A stretch of DNA of 64,000 bases, from contig NZ_RQHK01000002.1 of NCBI RefSeq assembly GCF_004770475.1, positions 210,001 through 274,000 of the forward strand, given 5' to 3'. The position numbers and the translations under genes are program-made. The first letter of the stretch is position 1, and each line of letters begins with the position of its first letter. Below the pieces are notes generated by a model that was not told the origin of the DNA, searched no databases, and worked only from the letters and a program-made list of their open reading frames with translations. The DNA is from Leptospira mtsangambouensis. Lineage in GTDB: Bacteria; Spirochaetota; Leptospiria; Leptospirales; Leptospiraceae. This document shows, piece by piece, positions 58,323 through 64,000 of this stretch.

Positions 58323-60096
58323 CGAGTATCATTTTCCAGGCAGTGGAAATCCCAAGTAGTTTTTGGTATTGGATCCATTCTTTGGCTTCCTTTTTTTTCC
58401 AAGGAGGAAAGTCCAAAAGCAGAACTCCTTTCCAGTTTGGGGTGATTTTGGATTGGTCCGCTTCTTTCGTTTGTTTTAAAAACTGTTCAACACCCTTTGG
58501 ATTTCCATCAAAACGAATGATGGAAAAAACTGGATTCATCTCCGCTCCCAGGATCATTTGGTTTTTTAGTTGGATGGGAAGAGAGAATTTACCGATCCAA
58601 TTTTCAGAATGCTTGGTTCCGTGCCAGTAAACATCTGTTATTTTGTGTTTTTTGATTTGAGAAAGTACACCAGGCAAACAAGACTCTGATTCAAAGGAAA
58701 TTGAATTTGGTGGTGGAAATCCAGGCAAAGGTTCTGCCATTTTTTTAGAATAACATGTTCCAAACAAATACAAGTGGTCACCGAAACGAATGGAAAGATT
58801 TCCCTTTCCAAGTTTTGTGATGAATTTTGGGAGGAGGGTTTGTGTTGAGAAAAAATAAGAAAATCCCAAAAACAAACTGGGGAGTAGATAAAAACAAAAT
58901 CGAAAAAGGGGTAGGTTTAAAAAACGAATTTTGGGATAAAAGGGAATACAAAAAATAAGAAAGACGGAAATGAAACAAAGTTCCCGGGGAACGTTCATCC
59001 AAGTTTTATATCCCCTGCCCAAATCTGAAAACCAATGGAATAGTTTCAAAAAAATAGAAAGTTCAAATGAAGCAGGAACCCAAATCCAAGAGGCAAGTGG
59101 TTCTAATAAAAAAGTGGGAACAAGGCTTTGTAAAAATAAAGTTATATAAAGTGTTGGCAAAAGTATTCCCGCCATCGGAACCAATAGAAAATTGATGCCT
59201 ATCCCACCAAAGGAAAAAGAGCGAAAGTAATAGACAAGGATGGGAAAACTACAAAGAGAACATGCAATTGTTAGATGAAGATTTTCTTTTAGAAAGGATT
59301 TTGAATCAGGGAAAACAAGTTTATCTAGAATTGGTTTAAGAAAAAAAATTCCAAAGACTGCTCCAAAGGATAACAAAAATCCAATGCTAAGAAAATCGTA
59401 AAATAGAAAAAATGCAATACAAGCAGAGGAGAAAAGAAGTAAATCCGAAGGTCCAATTTTTCGATAAAACAAGGAAGCCGTCAGAGTAAGAAAAACAAAT
59501 AAATAGGCTCGTAAAAATGAAACTGGAAAATCGAGCGCAGCCAAGTAAATAAATCCAAGACTTAAAGATAGAAATAAAGAAATCCATTTTCGTTTTGAAA
59601 AACAGAGGTTTCCCAAAAACTGTATGGAACCAATAAAAATTCCCAAATGAAGGCCTGAAGCAGCAAACAAGTGTAAGATCCCAGACTCTTTTGCAAGGTC
59701 TTTAAAATCTCCCGGTATTTCTTTTGTAGAACCTGTCACAAAACCCATAACAATACGTGATTCAAACTTACTGAGTGGGGAGTGTTTGATCTGCGTTTCT
59801 AAATAGGAACGAAAGTGGGGATTGGTAGTTCTTTTGTAGGCCTGTCCTTGAACATCAGCCACAAACAAAAAGAGAAAAGAGGCAAAGAAACAAAGGTAAA
59901 TTCTTTTGTCATTTTTGTAAGAGGTAAATCTTGGAAGGACTGAATAAAATAGGAAGAGGGTGAAAAAAGTCAGGACAAGTAGAGAATGAAATCCAGGAGT
60001 TTTTGCACCCAATTTCATTAAGAAGGCAGTTCCGCAGATTCCCAATGAGAACCAACCAAAATCAGCTCTGGGGAGTAGGTAAGTCTCCGGCTTCAT
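58264..60096 (-). CDS. ComEC/Rec2-family DNA-uptake channel-like protein
   Basis: A 610-aa polytopic protein. The Competence domain (about 160-400) is recognised by KESGILHLFAASGLHLGIFIG and FPVSFLRAYLFVFLTLTASL. Transmembrane helices fill about 15-430. The C-terminal 170 residues are soluble, but I do not see the HxHxDH metallo-beta-lactamase motif of full ComEC, so the nuclease-like module seems lost or strongly diverged. Expected role: DNA transport across the inner membrane; natural competence in this organism is not shown. It starts 41 bp after the trpS stop and overlaps rsmA. Confidence 0.8.
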   Translation of the reverse strand: MKPETYLLPRADFGWFSLGICGTAFLMKLGAKTPGFHSLLVLTFFTLFLFYSVLPRFTSYKNDKRIYLCFFASFLFLFVADVQGQAYKRTTNPHFRSYLETQIKHSPLSKFESRIVMGFVTGSTKEIPGDFKDLAKESGILHLFAASGLHLGIFIGSIQFLGNLCFSKRKWISLFLSLSLGFIYLAALDFPVSFLRAYLFVFLTLTASLFYRKIGPSDLLLFSSACIAFFLFYDFLSIGFLLSFGAVFGIFFLKPILDKLVFPDSKSFLKENLHLTIACSLCSFPILVYYFRSFSFGGIGINFLLVPMAGILLPTLYITLFLQSLVPTFLLEPLASWIWVPASFELSIFLKLFHWFSDLGRGYKTWMNVPRELCFISVFLIFCIPFYPKIRFLNLPLFRFCFYLLPSLFLGFSYFFSTQTLLPKFITKLGKGNLSIRFGDHLYLFGTCYSKKMAEPLPGFPPPNSISFESESCLPGVLSQIKKHKITDVYWHGTKHSENWIGKFSLPIQLKNQMILGAEMNPVFSIIRFDGNPKGVEQFLKQTKEADQSKITPNWKGVLLLDFPPWKKKEAKEWIQYQKLLGISTAWKMILVEDTFEIPLRDYLQHPDLF

Positions 60097-60137
60097 ATCC
60101 GGAGGGGTAAAAAAAAACTATTTTGGTCCTATTGGAA

Positions 60138-61106
60138 TTAAAAAGGATAGATGCCGAGAGTTTTACGAACGTCGGTTAATTTTCTCTCTGCCACTGTTTG
60201 CGCTTTTTCCTTTCCTTCTTTTAGGACCTGGTGCACATAATCTAAGTTTTGTGCCAGTTCTTCTCGTTTGGCCCGGTAAGGTGCAAAGTGAGCTAAAATC
60301 GAATCGAGCAGATCTTTTTTGAGATCACCGTAACCCGATCCACCATGTTTGTATTTTTGAATTTGTGATTCTTTCTCTGAAGGGGAAAGAAAAAGTGAAT
60401 GGATTTGAAAGATCACGGAAGTTTCTGGATCCTTTGGTTCTTCAACTGCCTTCGAATCACTCACAATTGACATTACTTTCTTTTTGATTTCTTTTTCTGT
60501 TCCAAAGAAGTCGATCGTGTTTTTATAAGATTTCGACATCTTCGCCCCATCGACACCAGGGACTGTTGCCGTATTTTCATCAATATCAGGTTCAGGGATC
60601 GTTAAAACCTGTCCAAACTGTGTATTGAATCTTTCGGCAATATCACGTGCAAATTCCAAATGTTGTTTTTGGTCTTTGCCAACGGGGACTTTTTCTGCAG
60701 AAAAAAGTAAGATGTCACTTGCCATTAGTACCGGATAAGTAAAGAGTCCAGCGCCCGCGACAAATCCTTTTGCCACTTTGTCTTTAAAAGAATGAGCCAA
60801 TTGCAATTGCGAAACGGTAATGGATTGAGATAAATACCAAGTGAGTTCTGTGACTTCGGGAACATCACTTTGGACCCAAAAAACAGTTTTTTGTGGATCA
60901 ACACCTAATGCAAGTAAGTCGATTGCGCATTCCAGAGTGAAAGTTTTTAATTCTTCTTTGGATCGGAATGTTGTGAGTGCATGTAAATTTGCGATAAAAA
61001 GAAATAATTCTTCTTTGGATTGATAGTCTAAGATTTTTTTAATCGCAGAAAAGTAATTTCCTAAATGAAGTTTGCCAGAGGGTTGTAATCCAGTAAGGAC
61101 TCTCAT
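60138..61106 (-). CDS. trpS: tryptophanyl-tRNA synthetase
   Basis: A 322-aa class I aminoacyl-tRNA synthetase charging tRNA-Trp. The HIGH-type motif is in [15 protein letters not shown] (residues about 5-18) and the KMSKS-type motif is [10 protein letters not shown] near residue 188. [20 protein letters not shown] and [19 protein letters not shown] are TrpRS-specific. The length is normal for bacterial TrpS. Its ATG overlaps the stop of the 656-aa gene by 4 bp (ATGA). Confidence 0.95.
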   Translation of the reverse strand: MRVLTGLQPSGKLHLGNYFSAIKKILDYQSKEELFLFIANLHALTTFRSKEELKTFTLECAIDLLALGVDPQKTVFWVQSDVPEVTELTWYLSQSITVSQLQLAHSFKDKVAKGFVAGAGLFTYPVLMASDILLFSAEKVPVGKDQKQHLEFARDIAERFNTQFGQVLTIPEPDIDENTATVPGVDGAKMSKSYKNTIDFFGTEKEIKKKVMSIVSDSKAVEEPKDPETSVIFQIHSLFLSPSEKESQIQKYKHGGSGYGDLKKDLLDSILAHFAPYRAKREELAQNLDYVHQVLKEGKEKAQTVAERKLTDVRKTLGIYPF

Positions 61107-63073
61107 GATTCTCCTTCCGATTCAGAGACATTCATTGTATCGGAATCAGCTTGGTTTTCGGAAGACTCAGAATTCACGGTATTTCCGGCTTCTTTGTTGA
61201 AAGTGGAATAGGTGAGTCTTTCGTATTCTTTATTCAATTTGATCAGTTCTTGTTCGATTTTTCGGTGTGCAGTGAGTTTGGAAGTGGTTGCTGGATCTTT
61301 GAAGATGACTGCATAGTTATAGAGATATTTGGTGAATTGGATGAATACATCTTCCACCTTCAGTCCGTTAATTCTTTCTTTTGCTACAACCATTTTGTCA
61401 AAATGCGGAATAAACCTTTGTGCAATTTTTACTTCTTCGATGACCTTATCTTTTGTAGAAACGATTTTATCGTTCACTTTTCCTTTGGATTCAGTGGCTT
61501 TTGCCATCAAATGGTTTTCTACAATGATATTGAGTTTTCCTGCAAAACTTCCGAAAAATTCAGAAGCTTCTTGTAAAGCTTGCACAATCGTTCCTGCAAT
61601 TTGATCGTTTGCCGCATTTCCAGTGCTATAATCCATTCCGTATTGTTGGAAACTATATTGAAAACTTGGGAATTTTTTATTAAAATTGTCAATGGTTCGA
61701 ACAAGTGAATTGAGTTGGTCAATTTCGTTTCTGAAAAGTCCCGGTTGGATGAGAAGGAGTTCTTGGTTTTGGTTTTTGTCACCAAGGCGAACATATCCTT
61801 CGATTAAGTTGATATAAACGGTTTGTAAATCGCGTAACAAAAGATAAACGAGTCTATGTGGTTGCGATTTGTAACTATTTTTGACTGTTTGGCTTTTGGC
61901 TGATTCAGGCATATGGTGGGCCATAAAATCGTCCACAACCACATTTAAAAAATCAAAACTGATTTTCCCTTTATCATCTATAGAAAAATAACGAGAACGC
62001 AAATTCGTTAGTTCTTCTTTTTTGAAAGTTCTTGTATTGATATCGTCAGAAATTTTAGCAACTGTGATCTCCACTTCTTTTTGGATTTCTCTGGCTGCTT
62101 GGAATTTATGTTCTTGGATGGCTGGGACACGTAGGTCAGAAACAATCTCCGGCCAAGTGAACATTTTCTTTTTTGCTACAATATAAAACGCAGTAATAGC
62201 ATCGGATAACTTTGGTTTTGTGTTTTCTAAGTTGATCGCATAATTCACACCTTCCATGATTTTACTGAGTTTTGGTGTGAGTTTATCATCCATTTTTACA
62301 ATGTCTGGAAGATTGGATAAAATAATATCGTTAGCATCGCTTCTCTGCAAAAAACGGACATAGAACATCTGCATTTTAAGAGAACGCTCTAAAAATATAT
62401 CAGCGGAAATTTTATCTAAAATCAATGCATCCAATGAGGCAAAAGCATTATAGAATTTATTAAAGTTATTGATGATATTGTAAACTAGGGGAGTCCAAAT
62501 CCTCCAACCTTGTTGTTCGGAAACACGAAGGGCTTGGATGGTTGGAATCAGAACATCTTCTTTCATTCCTCGAAATAGTTTTTCTACATTATTGGAAATG
62601 GTTGGGTTTCTACCAAAAAGTCCAATGTCGATGGTTCCTGTATCTTTTCCAAATTTGCTGATGGAATTGTTTACACTGCCGGCACCACCACCAAACAAAC
62701 CTGCAAGGAGACCACCACCTTGTCTTTGTTCGATGACTCGTTTTTTTGCTGGGTTTTGTTTTTGTTTGGCACTATCGATTGTGACTAAATCGCTAGAACG
62801 TTTTGGTTTTGGTTCGGGTGTACTAGTGCGAGAGAGGACTTCTCTTCTTGGTTGTTCTTTTTCGGGAAGTCCGCGGTCGCGACCATCGTCTTTTTTGGGT
62901 TTGTTTTTATTTTCATAGTCCTCATCCACTTTGCGAATGAGATCAATCCGAATGAAAACATCATTGGATTTTAAAATGGCTTCATCGATGAGTTGTTGGT
63001 GTTCTGGCGTACGAGTTTTACGATATAAATCGGCAAAAACGCGGTGTGCTTCTGTACGGGAAACCGGAGTCAC
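61103..63073 (-). CDS. spirochaete-type hypothetical protein of 656 aa
   Basis: A 656-aa, mostly helical, hydrophilic protein with no signal or transmembrane segment. It has a charged low-complexity linker (about 50-120, [21 protein letters not shown]), a Gly-rich patch ([15 protein letters not shown]), then about 450 residues of helices ([42 protein letters not shown]). The acidic Ser-rich tail is SESEGES. It may match a spirochaete-restricted family (possibly DUF5312), but I cannot confirm this. It is placed between the LolA-like gene and trpS, coupled to both. Confidence 0.6.
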   Translation of the reverse strand: MTPVSRTEAHRVFADLYRKTRTPEHQQLIDEAILKSNDVFIRIDLIRKVDEDYENKNKPKKDDGRDRGLPEKEQPRREVLSRTSTPEPKPKRSSDLVTIDSAKQKQNPAKKRVIEQRQGGGLLAGLFGGGAGSVNNSISKFGKDTGTIDIGLFGRNPTISNNVEKLFRGMKEDVLIPTIQALRVSEQQGWRIWTPLVYNIINNFNKFYNAFASLDALILDKISADIFLERSLKMQMFYVRFLQRSDANDIILSNLPDIVKMDDKLTPKLSKIMEGVNYAINLENTKPKLSDAITAFYIVAKKKMFTWPEIVSDLRVPAIQEHKFQAAREIQKEVEITVAKISDDINTRTFKKEELTNLRSRYFSIDDKGKISFDFLNVVVDDFMAHHMPESAKSQTVKNSYKSQPHRLVYLLLRDLQTVYINLIEGYVRLGDKNQNQELLLIQPGLFRNEIDQLNSLVRTIDNFNKKFPSFQYSFQQYGMDYSTGNAANDQIAGTIVQALQEASEFFGSFAGKLNIIVENHLMAKATESKGKVNDKIVSTKDKVIEEVKIAQRFIPHFDKMVVAKERINGLKVEDVFIQFTKYLYNYAVIFKDPATTSKLTAHRKIEQELIKLNKEYERLTYSTFNKEAGNTVNSESSENQADSDTMNVSESEGES

Positions 63074-63075
63074 AA

Positions 63076-63657
63076 TTACTCCTTTTGGTTGAGAGGGTTC
63101 TCAACAATTTGTGAGCTTGTGGGTGGTTGAAAGTTGAATAGTCCCGTTCCAAGACCAATGTTTGTAGCAATCCCAGAGAAAGCCACTTCAGTAATTTCTT
63201 CGTCGGAACGTTTCATTTTGAGTACACGGGGGAGGTCGTTATCAGAAACAACCAGGATAATTTCATTATACCGTTTGGTATTGGAAGTTAGACGAAAAGT
63301 TCTTCCACTAACTGACACATTTTCATAACCGGAAAGAAGTCCACCAAGGCCACCCGAAACACCTTTCAGGTCTTGTTTGCCTGCAATCGATGAATCTGGA
63401 TTATAAAACCATAAAATTCGTCCATTGGAGGAAATGATCCTTCCATCACTAAATCTGACATGGAGTTGGTTTGGGCTTTTGTAGGAAACGACACCAGTGA
63501 GGCCACCATTGACAGTGACAGAGGCGCGAAAACTTTCTAGGGAATTCATTTTGCCGATGACGGCATTCAAACGATCCCTTCCATCCTCTGCCCAAAGGAT
63601 ACCCGTTTGGACAGAGAAAAGGAGAACAATCGAAAATTTGGGAAGGAAATTCCTCAA
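63076..63657 (-). CDS. LolA-like lipoprotein carrier family protein
   Basis: A 193-aa exported protein with a signal peptide (MRNFLPKFSIVLLFSVQTGILWA). Residues about 28-190 show the LolA pattern: RLNAVIGKMNSLESFRASVTVNG, GVVSYKSPNQLHVRFSDGRIISSNGRILWFYNPD and EIILVVSDNDLPRVLKM. LolA binds lipoproteins in its hydrophobic cavity and carries them to the outer membrane, which would fit this lipoprotein-rich organism. It starts 22 bp after the EtfA stop and ends 2 bp before the 656-aa gene. Confidence 0.75.
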   Translation of the reverse strand: MRNFLPKFSIVLLFSVQTGILWAEDGRDRLNAVIGKMNSLESFRASVTVNGGLTGVVSYKSPNQLHVRFSDGRIISSNGRILWFYNPDSSIAGKQDLKGVSGGLGGLLSGYENVSVSGRTFRLTSNTKRYNEIILVVSDNDLPRVLKMKRSDEEITEVAFSGIATNIGLGTGLFNFQPPTSSQIVENPLNQKE

Positions 63658-63679
63658 AGTTTGATGGTTCGTATTGGGA

Positions 63680-64000
63680 TTAACCCAATACTTTTTTGAA
63701 CTCAGAAGTAAGTGCAGGCACTACTTCGAAAAGGTCTGCAACAACACCGTAAGTTGCTACTTTGAAAATAGGAGCATCTCCATCTTTGTTGATGGCAACG
63801 ATGTATTTAGAAGATCCCATACCCGCTAAGTGTTGGATGGCTCCGGAGATACCGCAAGCGATGTAACAGTTAGGGGAGACAGTTTTTCCTGTTTGTCCTA
63901 CTTGGTGGGAGTGAGAAATCCATCCTGCGTCTACAGTCGCACGGGAAGCACCAAGAGCTGCACCAAGAGTGTCAGCCAAGTCTTGGATGATTGGCCAGTT
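63680..64000 (-). CDS. etfA: electron transfer flavoprotein alpha subunit, N-terminus outside window
   Basis: The C-terminal 106 residues of EtfA, open to the window edge. The FAD-binding motifs [11 protein letters not shown] and [31 protein letters not shown] are near-identical to the family consensus, as is [29 protein letters not shown]. EtfAB accepts electrons from acyl-CoA dehydrogenases, linking it to the enzyme at 43.4 kb. The gene runs on in the minus strand beyond position 64000; 22 bp separate its stop from the LolA-like gene. Confidence 0.92.
   Translation of the reverse strand, partial: NWPIIQDLADTLGAALGASRATVDAGWISHSHQVGQTGKTVSPNCYIACGISGAIQHLAGMGSSKYIVAINKDGDAPIFKVATYGVVADLFEVVPALTSEFKKVLG

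Noticed and set aside
61151..61576. 141-codon plus-strand ORF rich in Phe
   Set aside because: Its composition mirrors the Lys/Glu-rich minus-strand gene; it is a shadow frame.
62538..62918. 126-codon plus-strand ORF
   Set aside because: It lies opposite the low-complexity linker of the 656-aa gene and is a composition artefact.

Overview
The window is about 64 kb of AT-rich, densely coding bacterial DNA that reads as a Leptospira chromosome (Spirochaetes), probably a saprophytic or low-virulence species. The reasons are the many lipoproteins with loose spirochaetal lipoboxes, a LeuA2-type isopropylmalate synthase without regulatory domain, and housekeeping genes mixed with many signalling and envelope genes. 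The species assignment is inference. I saw no rRNA or tRNA gene, no transposase and no CRISPR array.

Layout. 1-2.6 kb (minus): OmpA-like barrel protein cut by the window edge, an AgmX/PglI-type membrane protein and an FG-GAP lipoprotein. 2.9-5.7 kb (plus): AraC regulator and long-chain acyl-CoA synthetase. 5.7-12.7 kb (minus): tightly coupled five-gene envelope operon, M16 peptidase lipoprotein, TPR protein, small membrane protein, DUF4436 membrane protein and 12-repeat ankyrin lipoprotein. 12.8-19.2 kb (plus): DUF2569 protein, a GC-rich hairpin element, alpha/beta hydrolase + DGPF protein + ECF42-type sigma, a second ECF sigma + ClpP, and a secreted HExxH protein. 19.2-25.4 kb (minus): SH3 protein and a Czc-type RND metal efflux operon whose adaptor looks damaged. 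25.6-33.5 kb: a run of lipoproteins, a PhoD-like phosphatase and a TetR regulator.

33.5-41.4 kb (minus): TPM-repeat and DUF4349 lipoproteins, an amidohydrolase, leuA with a leucine-rich leader peptide and terminator, and an SSF symporter + CBS pair. 41.5-46.6 kb (plus): fatty-acid operon (acyl-CoA synthetase, acyl-CoA dehydrogenase, histidine kinase, MaoC hydratase). 46.6-52 kb: DUF1292-like and HNH proteins, acyltransferase 3, amine oxidase and a 7TM-DISM sensor. 52-64 kb (minus): two long runs, PrmA/XRE-cupin/SAM methyltransferase/HAD/M23 and EtfA/LolA-like/656-aa protein/TrpS/ComEC-like/RsmA/fatty-acid hydroxylase.

How the parts work together. Acyl-CoA synthetases, acyl-CoA dehydrogenase, MaoC hydratase and EtfA fit an organism living on long-chain fatty acids by beta-oxidation. 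The best regulatory finding is a leucine attenuator upstream of leuA: a 16-codon peptide with seven Leu codons, a mutually exclusive hairpin set and a strong intrinsic terminator. The best candidates for undescribed biology are the M16-TPR-DUF4436-ankyrin operon, a hairpin burying the ribosome binding site and start codon of a lipoprotein gene at 29.6 kb, and a lipoprotein with three TPM-like modules.
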